From Streptomyces paradoxus (GTDB lineage Bacteria; Actinomycetota; Actinomycetes; Streptomycetales; Streptomycetaceae): 64,000 nucleotides of DNA. Positions 16,584 to 25,894 of the stretch are shown here, in pieces (position 1 is the first letter of the stretch; each line of letters starts with the position of its first letter). The position numbers were made by a program, and so were the translations under genes. Location of the stretch: contig NZ_JACHGV010000010.1 of the NCBI RefSeq assembly GCF_014202475.1, positions 248,001 through 312,000 on the forward strand, written 5' to 3'. The notes under the pieces were generated by a model. That model worked only from the letters and a program-made list of their open reading frames with translations, had not been told where the DNA came from and ran no database searches.

Positions 16584-17831
16584 ATGGAGCAGTACGAGCC
16601 CGACCGCCTGTCCGCGGCCCAAGTGGCCGCCATGCGGCGCAGTTTCACCAACGGCAGGGCCGCCCTCACCCGGCGGTCGCTGCTGCGCGCCTCGGCGGGC
16701 GGAGCGCTCGCGGCCGGCGGAATCGGCACGCTGAGCGCCTGTGGCATCCCCGCCGCCGGCCAGTCGAAGGGCGGCGTCCCGGCCGAGGACCACTCGGCCA
16801 AGGAGAAGACGGTGAACTTCTCCAACTGGACCGAGTACATGGACGTCGACGACAGCGGCAAGCACCACCCCACGCTGGACCAGTTCGCGAAACGGACCGG
16901 CATCAAGGTCAAGTACACCGAGGACATCAACGACAACAACGAGTTCTTCGGCAAGATCAAGCCGCAGCTCGCCGCGGGCCAGGACACCGGCCGCGACCTG
17001 ATCGTCCTCACCGACTGGCTGGCCGCCCGCCTCATCCGCCTCGGCTGGGCGCAGAAGCTCGACCCGAGCAACCTGCCGCACGCCTACGCCAACCTGTCGG
17101 CCCAGTTCCGCAGCCCCGACTGGGACCCGGGCCGCGCCTACTCGTACGTCTGGCAGGGCATCTCGACCGTCATCGCGTACAACAAGAAGGCCCTCGACGG
17201 CGTCGAGGTGAAGTCGATATCCGACCTGCTCGACAACCCCAAGCTCAAGGGCCGGGTCGGCTTCCTGTCGGAGATGCGCGACAGCATCGGCATGACCCTG
17301 CTCGACATGGGCAAGGACCCGGCCGACTTCACCGCCGACGACTACGACGCGGCCATCGCGCGGCTGCAGAAGGCCGTCGACAAGGGCCAGATCCGCCGCT
17401 TCACCGGCAACGACTACACCTCGGACCTGACCAGCGGCGACTTCGCGGCCTGCGTCGCCTGGGCCGGGGACGTCGTCCAGCTCAAGGCGGACAGCCCCGA
17501 CATCGACTTCCTCATCCCGGACAGCGGCTACGTGACGTCGACCGACAACCTGCTGATCCCCAACAAGGCCCGGCACAAGACCAACGCCGAGCGGCTCATC
17601 GACTTCTACTACGAGCCGAAGGCGGCCGCCGAACTCGCCGCGTACATCAATTACGTGTGTCCCGTCGACGGCGTGAAGGCCGAGCTGGAGAAGATCGACA
17701 AGGACGCGGCGAACAACCCGCTGATCATTCCCGACAAGGCCATGGCCGCCAAGTCGCACGCCTTCCGCTCGCTGAGCTCGAAGGAAGAGACCGAGTTCGA
17801 AGCGAAATTCGCGAAGCTGACGGGGGCGTGA
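16584..17831 (+). CDS. potD: Spermidine/putrescine ABC transporter substrate-binding lipoprotein
   Basis: Extracellular polyamine-binding protein tethered to the membrane. The N-terminus has a Tat-type twin arginine (LTRRSLLRAS) and a lipobox ending LSAC, with the lipid Cys near residue 53. The mature part begins VNFSNWTEYMD, the usual PotD/PotF opening, and shows WAGDVVQLKADSPDIDFLIPDSG, which lines the polyamine pocket in this family. 415 residues. It starts 56 bases after the dehydrogenase and its stop overlaps the 5' region of potA. Confidence 0.9.
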   Translation: MEQYEPDRLSAAQVAAMRRSFTNGRAALTRRSLLRASAGGALAAGGIGTLSACGIPAAGQSKGGVPAEDHSAKEKTVNFSNWTEYMDVDDSGKHHPTLDQFAKRTGIKVKYTEDINDNNEFFGKIKPQLAAGQDTGRDLIVLTDWLAARLIRLGWAQKLDPSNLPHAYANLSAQFRSPDWDPGRAYSYVWQGISTVIAYNKKALDGVEVKSISDLLDNPKLKGRVGFLSEMRDSIGMTLLDMGKDPADFTADDYDAAIARLQKAVDKGQIRRFTGNDYTSDLTSGDFAACVAWAGDVVQLKADSPDIDFLIPDSGYVTSTDNLLIPNKARHKTNAERLIDFYYEPKAAAELAAYINYVCPVDGVKAELEKIDKDAANNPLIIPDKAMAAKSHAFRSLSSKEETEFEAKFAKLTGA

Positions 17832-17836
17832 CCACC

Positions 17837-18981
<1,145 letters not shown>

Positions 18982-18982
<1 letters not shown>

Positions 18983-19911
18983 TGAGCACACTCACCGAGG
19001 CGCCACCGCCCCTCGCACCGCAGGCGCCCGAGCCGAAGCGCCCCAAGCGCCGGGGCCGCCTGACGCCGTACTGGCTGCTGCTCCCCGGCATCGTCTGGCT
19101 GCTGGTGTTCTTCGCGCTGCCGATGATCTACCAGGCCTCCACTTCCGTGCAGACGGGCTCCCTGGAGGCGGGCTACAAGGTCACCTGGCACTTCGCCACC
19201 TACTGGGACGCGCTGTCCGCGTACTGGCCGCAGTTCGTCCGCTCGGTGCTCTACGCGGGCACGGCGACGATCCTGTGCCTGCTGCTCGGCTACCCGCTGG
19301 CCTATCTGATCGCCTTCCGCGCCGGCCGCTGGAAGAACCTGATCATGATCCTGGTGATCGCGCCGTTCTTCACCAGCTTCCTGATCCGCACCCTCGCCTG
19401 GAAGACGATCCTCGCCGACGGCGGCCCGGTCGTCGGCGCGCTCAACACGCTGCACGTCCTGGACGTCACCAACTGGCTCGGCATGACCGCCGGCGACCGC
19501 GTCCTCGCCACCCCGCTCGCGGTGGTGTGCGGTCTGACGTACAACTTCCTGCCGTTCATGATCCTTCCGCTCTACACCTCGCTGGAGCGCATCGACGGAC
19601 GCCTGCACGAGGCGGCAGGCGACCTGTACGCCCGGCCCTGGACGACCTTCCGCAAGGTCACCTTCCCGCTGTCGATGCCGGGTGTCGTCTCCGGAACCCT
19701 GCTGACCTTCATCCCGGCGGCCGGTGACTACGTCAACGCCGACCTGCTCGGCTCCACCGACACCCGCATGGTCGGAAACGTCATCCAGACACAGTTCCTG
19801 AGAGTGCTCGACTATCCGACGGCCGCGGCGCTCTCCTTCATCCTCATGGCGGCCATCCTCCTCATGGTCACCTTCTACATCCGCAGGTCCGGGACGGAGG
19901 ATCTGGTCTAA
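18982..19911 (+). CDS. potB: Polyamine ABC transporter permease PotB
   Basis: 309-residue inner-membrane subunit with about six helices and the cytoplasmic EAA loop (HEAAGDLYARPWTTFRKVTFPLSMPG) that docks on the ATPase. A Pro-rich N-terminal tail of about 30 residues precedes the first helix. It sits between potA (one-base overlap) and potC (directly abutting), the standard order of this transporter. Confidence 0.92.
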
Positions 19912-20712
19912 ATGCCCTTCGTCAACTGGCTCAAGAGAAATCTCGTCGTCATCGCGGGACTGCTGACCCTCGGCTATCTGCTCCTGCCGAACGTCGTCGT
20001 GACGGTGTTCTCCTTCAACAAACCGAAGGGACGCTTCAACTACGAATGGCAGCAGTTCTCCCTCGACGCCTGGAAGGACCCGTGCGGCGTCTCCGGGCTG
20101 TGCGGGTCGCTGTCCCTCAGCCTCCAGATAGCGTTCTGGGCGACCCTCGGCGCCACGCTCCTCGGCACGCTGATCGCCTTCGCCCTGGTCCGCTACCGGT
20201 TCCGCGCCCGCGGCGCCGTGAACTCGCTGATCTTTCTGCCGATGGCGATGCCCGAGGTCGTCATGGCCGCCTCGCTGCTCACCCTGTTCCTCAACATGGG
20301 TGCCCAGCTCGGCTTCTGGACGATTCTCATCGCCCACATCATGTTCTGCCTGAGTTTCGTGGTCACGGCCGTCAAGGCGCGTGTGATGTCGATGGATCCA
20401 AAACTGGAGGAGGCGGCACGGGACCTGTACGCGGGCCCGTTCCAGACCTTCGTCCGGGTCACACTGCCGATCGCGGCACCGGGAATCGCGGCGGGCGCGC
20501 TGCTCGCTTTCGCGCTCTCCTTCGACGACTTCATCATCACGAATTTCAACGCCGGCTCGACCGTCACGTTCCCCATGTACGTGTGGGGCTCGGCGCAGCG
20601 TGGAACGCCCGTTCAGATCAATGTCATCGGCACGACCATGTTCGTCGTCGCCGTACTGTTCGTCCTGGTTTCCATGGTTGCCGGAAACCGCCGCAACAGG
20701 CAAAAGGCATAA
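19912..20712 (+). CDS. potC: Polyamine ABC transporter permease PotC
   Basis: 266-residue second permease with six helices and the EAA loop EEAARDLYAGPFQTFVRVTLPIAAPG, followed by FALSFDDFIITNF, which is highly typical of PotC/PotI. Its ATG follows the potB stop with no gap, so translation is coupled. A GGGAG site and 18-base gap separate it from the FAD oxidoreductase. Confidence 0.92.
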   Translation: MPFVNWLKRNLVVIAGLLTLGYLLLPNVVVTVFSFNKPKGRFNYEWQQFSLDAWKDPCGVSGLCGSLSLSLQIAFWATLGATLLGTLIAFALVRYRFRARGAVNSLIFLPMAMPEVVMAASLLTLFLNMGAQLGFWTILIAHIMFCLSFVVTAVKARVMSMDPKLEEAARDLYAGPFQTFVRVTLPIAAPGIAAGALLAFALSFDDFIITNFNAGSTVTFPMYVWGSAQRGTPVQINVIGTTMFVVAVLFVLVSMVAGNRRNRQKA

Positions 20713-20730
20713 CCGTAGGGAGTTGAAATC

Positions 20731-22149
20731 ATGGCCCCGAGCGCCATGAATCAGTGGACCCGTTCGCTTTCCGACGCCCAGCCGGTCCCGTACTGGCTGG
20801 ACGACCCCGGCCGGCCCCGGCCCGAACCCGCCCTCACCACCTCCGAGACCTGCGACCTGCTGGTCGTCGGCGGCGGCTACAGCGGGCTGTGGACGGCGCT
20901 GATCGCCAAGGAACGCGACCCGCAGCGGGACGTGGTGCTGGTGGAGGGCCGCGAGGTGGGCTGGGCCGCCTCCGGCCGCAACGGCGGATTCTGCGCCGCC
21001 TCCCTCACCCACGGCCTGCCCAACGGCCTCACCCGCTGGCCCGACGAGATCCACAAGCTCCAGGAGCTGGGCGACCGCAACCTCGACGCGATCGAGGCCG
21101 CCGTCGCCCGGCACTCCATCGACTGCGACTTCGAACGCACCGGCGAGATCGACGTCGCCACCGAGGCGTACCAGGCGCGCGAACTGCGCGAGTGGCACGA
21201 GGAGACCGCCCGCCGGGGCCTGGCCGAGGGCGTCGAGTTCCTGGACGCCGACGCCGTACGGGAGCAGGTCGACTCGCCCACCTTCCAGGCGGGCCTGTGG
21301 GACCGCAGGGGCGTCGCCATGCTGAACCCCGCGAAGCTCGCCTGGGGCCTGAAGCGGGCCTGCGTGGAACTGGGCGTGCGCGTCTACGAGCACACCCCCG
21401 CCCTGACCCTGAAGCCTTACGGCCCCGGCATGGCCGTCCGCACCCCCTACGGCCGGATCCGCGCCCGCCGGGTCGCCCTCGGCACGAACATCTTCCCGAA
21501 CCTGGTCAGACGCGTCCGCTCGTACACCGTCCCGGTCTACGACTACGCCCTGATGACCGAGCCGCTGACCGACGGGCAGCTCGACTCGATCGGCTGGAAG
21601 AACCGCCAGGGCCTCGGCGACAGCGCCAACCAGTTCCACTACTTCCGGCTGTCCGCCGACAACCGGATCCTGTGGGGCGGCTACGACGCGATCTACCCCT
21701 ACGGCGGCCGCGTCCGCGCCGAGTACGACGACCGCCCCGAGACCTACGCCAAGCTCGCCGGGCACTTCTTCACCTGCTTCCCGCAGCTGGAGGGTGTCCG
21801 CTTCTCCCACGCCTGGGGCGGCGCGATCGACACCTGCTCCCGCTTCTCGGCGTTCTTCGGCAGCGCCCACCAGGGCAAGGTGGCCTACGCGGCCGGGTAC
21901 ACCGGCCTCGGTGTCGGCGCCACCCGGTTCGGCGCCGAGGTGATGCTGGACCTGCTGGCGGGGGAGCGCACCGAGCGCACCGAGCTGGAGATGGTCCGCA
22001 GGAAGCCGCTGCCCTTCCCGCCCGAGCCGTTCGCCTGGACGGGCATCGCCCTCACCAAGTGGTCACTGGCCCGCGCGGACGCCCAGGGCGGCCGCCGCAA
22101 CCTGTGGCTGCGCACGATGGACCGGTTGGGGCTGGGATTCGACAGCTGA
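20731..22149 (+). CDS. FAD-dependent oxidoreductase (gamma-glutamylputrescine oxidase-like)
   Basis: DAO-family flavoprotein of 472 residues. The dinucleotide-binding motif is LLVVGGGYSGLWTALIAKE (about 44-62), followed by EGREVGWAASGRNGGFCAA, the segment that contacts FAD in PuuB-like and glycine oxidase-like enzymes; the C-terminal AAGYTGLGVGATRFGAEVMLDLL is the second FAD contact. Last gene of the pot operon, so it probably oxidises the imported polyamine or its gamma-glutamyl derivative, releasing the aldehyde used by the dehydrogenase at 14992. A direct amine substrate rather than the glutamylated one cannot be excluded. Confidence 0.87.
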   Translation: MAPSAMNQWTRSLSDAQPVPYWLDDPGRPRPEPALTTSETCDLLVVGGGYSGLWTALIAKERDPQRDVVLVEGREVGWAASGRNGGFCAASLTHGLPNGLTRWPDEIHKLQELGDRNLDAIEAAVARHSIDCDFERTGEIDVATEAYQARELREWHEETARRGLAEGVEFLDADAVREQVDSPTFQAGLWDRRGVAMLNPAKLAWGLKRACVELGVRVYEHTPALTLKPYGPGMAVRTPYGRIRARRVALGTNIFPNLVRRVRSYTVPVYDYALMTEPLTDGQLDSIGWKNRQGLGDSANQFHYFRLSADNRILWGGYDAIYPYGGRVRAEYDDRPETYAKLAGHFFTCFPQLEGVRFSHAWGGAIDTCSRFSAFFGSAHQGKVAYAAGYTGLGVGATRFGAEVMLDLLAGERTERTELEMVRRKPLPFPPEPFAWTGIALTKWSLARADAQGGRRNLWLRTMDRLGLGFDS

Positions 22150-22163
22150 CCGACCGGGTGTGA

Positions 22164-22290
22164 TCCGGTTCACTCCAAGGAGGTACCGGAACCCGCGTAA
22201 TGGCCGGGGGGACACCCCCTTCTCCCTCGTGATGCCCTCCGGACGCCCCGCGCGTCCGCGAGGTCCGCGAGAGAGAAGGGGGTCTTTCCG
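22164..22290 (+). promoter_or_regulatory. Structured mRNA leader with possible 10-residue leader peptide
   Basis: The 141 bases before the gene at 22291 are highly structured. Arms 22214-22229 and 22268-22283 pair at 15 of 16 positions; the right arm contains the GAAGGGGG ribosome-binding site 7 bases before the ATG. The enclosed segment holds a further 7-base-pair hairpin (22240-22246 with 22252-22258). An ATG at 22200 opens a 10-codon frame (MAGGTPPSPS, stop 22230-22232) covering the left arm. A perfect AAGGAGGT lies at 22177-22184 in the loop of the inverted repeat TCCGGT/ACCGGA (22164-22169, 22185-22190), 15 bases before that ATG. The layout suits translational attenuation. Confidence 0.5.
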
Positions 22291-22761
22291 ATGACCGGTG
22301 CGAAGACGGCGGTCGAGTGGCTCGCATCCGTCGCACCCGATCCCGCGGCCTGCCGCTGGGAGTGGGAGCGCAACCCGCTCGGGGTCGCGCTGCTGCCGGC
22401 GGGCAGCGCCTGGGACGTGCTCATCCTGCCCGGCGAACTCGGCTACGCGACACTCGACGTGCTGAGCCGCGTCCTCGACCAGCAGGGGCCCGTGCTCGTC
22501 GACTGCGGCGACGCGCGCATGGGCTTCTTCGTGCCCCCGGGCACCGCGGCCCGCTGGCTCGGCACCGGCATCCGGACGGCCGGCGCCGGCACCTGGATCG
22601 TGGTGCCGTACCCGGGCCGCTCCTCACCCGGTGGCGTCCGCTGGCTGGTACCGCCCGACGGCTCGGGCCTGCTGACCGACCCGGCCCTGCTGGAACTGGC
22701 CATGCACGAGGCGGCGGCGGGCCTGGCGACGGAGAACGACGGTCAGGGGCCGGGTGGTTGA
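22291..22761 (+). CDS. Hypothetical protein (prim-pol-like fold possible)
   Basis: 156-residue soluble protein with a central WDVLILPGELGYATLDVLSRVL and GPVLVDCGDARMGFFVPPGTAARW. These resemble small Streptomyces proteins annotated with a bifunctional DNA primase/polymerase N-terminal domain, but the catalytic acidic residues are not evident, so no polymerase activity is claimed. It is preceded by the hairpin leader described at 22164 and overlaps the PAP2 gene tail-to-tail by 19 bases. Function unknown. Confidence 0.75.
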   Translation: MTGAKTAVEWLASVAPDPAACRWEWERNPLGVALLPAGSAWDVLILPGELGYATLDVLSRVLDQQGPVLVDCGDARMGFFVPPGTAARWLGTGIRTAGAGTWIVVPYPGRSSPGGVRWLVPPDGSGLLTDPALLELAMHEAAAGLATENDGQGPGG

Positions 22762-23414
22762 GACCGGCCGGGCGTCGTCACCGTCCGGAGGAACAGCCAC
22801 AGCGACGTCAGCAGCACCGCGCTCAGACACCAGCCGGCCACCACGTCCAGTGGCCAGTGATAGCCGCGGCGGACCAGGCCGTAGCTCGCGCCGAGGACCA
22901 CGGCGGCGCAGAGGGTGATCAGGGCGCGGCGGGCCAGGGCCGTGCAGAGCCAGGGGAGCAGCAGCAGGGTCGCGCAGCCGTAGGCGATGGCGGCGGTGGC
23001 GGTGTGGCCCGAGGGGTAGTAGCCGGTGCCGGGCGGGACGGCCGGGGTGCCCGGGCGGTCGGTGAGTTCCTTCAGCGGGACGACCAGCGCCGAGACCAGG
23101 GCCAGGAGGAGGGCCGCCGCGGCGCCGGGCAGCCACCAGCGGTCCGCCCCGGCGCTACGCCGGCGTACGGCGACATACCCGGCCGCGAGGGCGAAAACCG
23201 GGACCGCGACCGGGATGTTGCCGAGGTCGGCGAGGAGTTCGGAGCAGCGGTCCGGGTTCACCAGGACGCGGCTGAGCCGTTCGTCGAGCCGGACGAGCGG
23301 GCCGCCGGCGACGACCTGCCAGGTGATCAGGGCGAAGAGGAGGGCCGGAAGGGCGAGCAGGAGGGCGACGGAGCCCGGGAGCGCGGCGCGTTCCTGGTTC
23401 GCGGGGATCGGCAT
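22743..23414 (-). CDS. PAP2 superfamily phosphatase
   Basis: Membrane-bound lipid or undecaprenyl diphosphate-type phosphatase of about 223 residues. All three signature blocks are present: KELTDRP (KxxxxxxRP-like), YYPSGHT with the catalytic His, and SYGLVRRGYHWPLDVVAGW with the nucleophilic His and Asp. Five to six hydrophobic helices surround them. ATG 23414 is chosen; the frame upstream to 23486 is Gly/Pro/Arg-rich and unlikely to be coding. The gene is divergent from a broken acyltransferase and convergent with the hypothetical gene at 22291. Confidence 0.85.
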   Translation of the reverse strand: MPIPANQERAALPGSVALLLALPALLFALITWQVVAGGPLVRLDERLSRVLVNPDRCSELLADLGNIPVAVPVFALAAGYVAVRRRSAGADRWWLPGAAAALLLALVSALVVPLKELTDRPGTPAVPPGTGYYPSGHTATAAIAYGCATLLLLPWLCTALARRALITLCAAVVLGASYGLVRRGYHWPLDVVAGWCLSAVLLTSLWLFLRTVTTPGRSQPPGP

Positions 23415-23470
23415 GGGGGACAGCTTGGCACGAGCACCGACGCCCACTCGCGGCCCCTGCGGAGGACCAC

Positions 23471-23939
23471 GTGAACCACCCGTCACACGACGACGGCCTC
23501 CTCGAGCACTGCCCGTGGCGCTTCGCCGGACAGGCCTCGGACCGGCAGCGGACTGCCCAGGAGCAGCGGCAGAAGCGGCTGTTCGCGGGGCCCGGGGAGG
23601 TGCGTCTGGGCGAGGACTGCTTCGTCGCGGAGAGCGCCGCGGTGTACCCGGACGTCCTGCACCTGGGCGACCGCTCGTACATCGCGGCCCAGGCCTACGT
23701 CACCGGCCGGCTTCGCGCCCGGCCTGCCGGTCCACCGGCAGCCGGTCACCAGCCGGGGGATCACCGTGGGCGACGACGTGTGGATCGGCTCCCACGTGGT
23801 CGTCCTCGACGGCGTCACGGCTGGCTCCCCTGAACGACCTGGTGCGGCGGGCGGCCGAGGCGGGTCACGGCCCGCACAGCGTCTCGGCACTCACCGAAAC
23901 GCTCAGGAAGGAGGCGTTAGAGGGAGGTCGGCCGCCCCG
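23471..23939 (+). pseudogene. Broken hexapeptide-repeat acyltransferase
   Basis: Remnant of an acetyltransferase of the left-handed beta-helix class. The start (GTG 23471 behind GGAGG) and first 80 codons read normally (GEVRLGEDCFVAESAAVYPDVLHLGDRSYIAAQAYVTG). Around 23712 the matching frame shifts and resumes as GITVGDDVWIGSHVVVLDGVT (about 23757-23818), then shifts again near 23823 to a third frame (PLNDLVRRAAEAGHGPHSVSALTETLRKEAL). The catalytic-His coil and the later coils expected between these blocks are missing, so two internal deletions, each frame-disrupting, are inferred. The original stop is not identifiable. Confidence 0.7.
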
Positions 23940-23968
23940 GAACAGGGGGGGTGGTTCCGGGGCGGCCG
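23929..23968 (+). terminator. Hairpin at the end of the broken acyltransferase
   Basis: Perfect 15-base-pair GC-rich stem (23929-23943 with 23954-23968) and a G-rich 10-base loop, with no U-tract. Probably the surviving terminator of the decayed gene. Confidence 0.65.
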
Positions 23969-24238
23969 TCCGGACCGGAACGTCGCGCGCCCCGGGGGGT
24001 TTGGGGCGGGCGACTGTCCGATCGGTGAGGAGATCCAGAGCCTCAGGCTCCGGTTGTGTGCGCGAGGGCACGACCAGGTCGAAGCTGGGGAGGCCCCGGC
24101 CTGATGTCACCCACAGTCCCCTGTGGGCGGGGTGTATCTCTCATCTGGGTAGAACCTACGACAGGGGCGGGGCGCAGGACAGGCCGTGGGGCCGCCTGTC
24201 ATCCACCTCGCACACCTTCTTCACACGCTCTGCCGCTC
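23969..24238. other. Non-coding stretch between pseudogene and gabT
   Basis: No protein-like frame with actinomycete codon bias is seen. It holds a small hairpin CCCACAG-TCCC-CTGTGGG (24110-24116 with 24121-24127) and otherwise nothing recognisable. It may be further decay debris of the acyltransferase region. Confidence 0.5.
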
Positions 24239-24266
24239 GCCGCCCCGGTAGCGGAACCGGGGCGGC
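24239..24266 (-). terminator. Terminator of gabT
   Basis: Perfect 11-base-pair stem (24239-24249 with 24256-24266), 6-base loop, lying 42 bases downstream of the gabT stop on the minus strand. Confidence 0.65.
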
Positions 24267-24307
24267 TCACCTGACCGGACGCCGGCTCAGATGCGTGTGC
24301 CGGGGGT

Positions 24308-25642
24308 TCAGACGCGGGAGAACGCCTGCTCGATGATGTCGAGGCCCTCGTTCAGCAGGTCCTCGCCGATCACCAGCGGGGGCAGGAAGCGGAGCACGTT
24401 GCCGTAGGTGCCACAGGTCAGGACCAGCAGGCCCTCGGCGTGGCAGGCCTTGGCGAGCGCGGCGGTCGCCTCCGGGTTCGGCTCCTTGGTGGCGCGGTCC
24501 TTGACCAGCTCGATGGCGATCATCGCGCCGCGGCCGCGCACGTCGCCGATGATGTCGAACTTCTCGGCCATGGCGGTGAGGCGGGCCTTCATGATCGCCT
24601 CGATGTTCTTCGCCTTGGCGTTGAGGTCGAGCTCCTTCATCGTCTCGATCGAGCCGAGCGCACCCGCGCAGGCGACCGGGTTGCCGCCGTAGGTGCCGCC
24701 CAGGCCACCGGCGTGCGCGGCGTCCATGATCTCGGCGCGCCCGGTGACGGCCGCGAGCGGCAGACCACCGGCGATGCCCTTCGCCGTCGTGATCAGGTCC
24801 GGGACGATGCCCTCGTCCTCACAGGCGAACCACTGGCCCGTCCGGCAGAAGCCGGACTGGATCTCGTCGGCGACGAAGACGATGCCGTTGTCCTCGGTGA
24901 ACTTGCGGATCGCCGGCAGGAAGCCCTTGGCCGGCTCGATGAAGCCGCCCTCGCCGAGCACCGGCTCGATGATGACCGCGGCGACGTTGTCGGCGCCGAC
25001 CTGCTTGCTGATCTGGTCGATGGCCTGCGCCGCGGCCTCGGGGCCGGCGTTCTCGGGCCCGGTCGGCCAGCGGTAGCCGTACGCCACCGGCACCCGGTAC
25101 ACCTCGGGCGCGAACGGGCCGAAGCCGTGCTTGTACGGCATGTTCTTCGCGGTCAGCGCCATCGTCAGGTTGGTGCGGCCGTGGTAGCCGTGGTCGAACA
25201 CCACGACGGCCTGCCGCTTGGTGTACGCCCGCGCGATCTTGACCGCGTTCTCGACGGCCTCGGCGCCGGAGTTGAACAGGGCGCTCTTCTTGGCGTGGTC
25301 ACCGGGGGTCAGCTCGGCGAGCGCCTCGGCGACCTCGACATACCCCTCGTAGGGCGTGACCATGAAACAGGTGTGGGTGAAGTCGGCGAGCTGCGCCGAC
25401 GCCCGCCGTACGACGGCCTCGGCGGAGGCGCCCACGGACGTCACGGCGATGCCCGACCCGAAGTCGATCAGCCGGTTCCCGTCGACGTCCTCGATGATCC
25501 CGCCACCGGCACGCGCCGTGAACACGGGCAGCACGGACCCCACGCCCTGCGCGACCGCGGCGGTACGGCGGGCCTGCAGCTCCTGCGACTTCGGACCGGG
25601 AATGGCGGTGACGACGCGGCGCTCCTGCGGAAGTGCGGTCAT
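24308..25642 (-). CDS. gabT: 4-aminobutyrate--2-oxoglutarate transaminase
   Basis: Class III PLP aminotransferase that moves the amino group of GABA to 2-oxoglutarate, giving succinic semialdehyde. 444 residues. The PLP lysine is K288 in TTAKGIAGGLPL; FNSGAEAVENAVKIAR, FDHGYHGRT and VFVADEIQSGFCRTGQWFA are the classic GabT blocks, and GGTYGGNPVACAGA closes the site. CAGGAG precedes the ATG. It links GABA made by the two aminobutyraldehyde dehydrogenases to central metabolism and lies near a PucR regulator that may control it. Confidence 0.93.
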   Translation of the reverse strand: MTALPQERRVVTAIPGPKSQELQARRTAAVAQGVGSVLPVFTARAGGGIIEDVDGNRLIDFGSGIAVTSVGASAEAVVRRASAQLADFTHTCFMVTPYEGYVEVAEALAELTPGDHAKKSALFNSGAEAVENAVKIARAYTKRQAVVVFDHGYHGRTNLTMALTAKNMPYKHGFGPFAPEVYRVPVAYGYRWPTGPENAGPEAAAQAIDQISKQVGADNVAAVIIEPVLGEGGFIEPAKGFLPAIRKFTEDNGIVFVADEIQSGFCRTGQWFACEDEGIVPDLITTAKGIAGGLPLAAVTGRAEIMDAAHAGGLGGTYGGNPVACAGALGSIETMKELDLNAKAKNIEAIMKARLTAMAEKFDIIGDVRGRGAMIAIELVKDRATKEPNPEATAALAKACHAEGLLVLTCGTYGNVLRFLPPLVIGEDLLNEGLDIIEQAFSRV

Positions 25643-25894
25643 GCGGGGCTCCTGGGGTGGTGCGGATGGTCTCGACGGACGCTTGGCTTCTTTTCTCGCA
25701 GGCTAGGGCGGGGGAAGGGGGGTGGGCATGCTCCATGTGGGCGTTGTCGGCGGAGCGCCTTGTCCGGGGTGGACATGGCAGTCTCGTGGGGCTGGTGCCC
25801 ACGACCCGGCCGTGTAAGCGGTGAACTCCCCAGGAGAGGGCGTTAGATTGGCTCGCTGATGGTGGACGGAGCGGCTGGTCAGGGGGCAAGGGCG

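Noticed and set aside
22164..22290. Known riboswitch class upstream of the 22291 gene
   Set aside because: The structure does not match any riboswitch consensus I know; it is reported as a translational hairpin instead.
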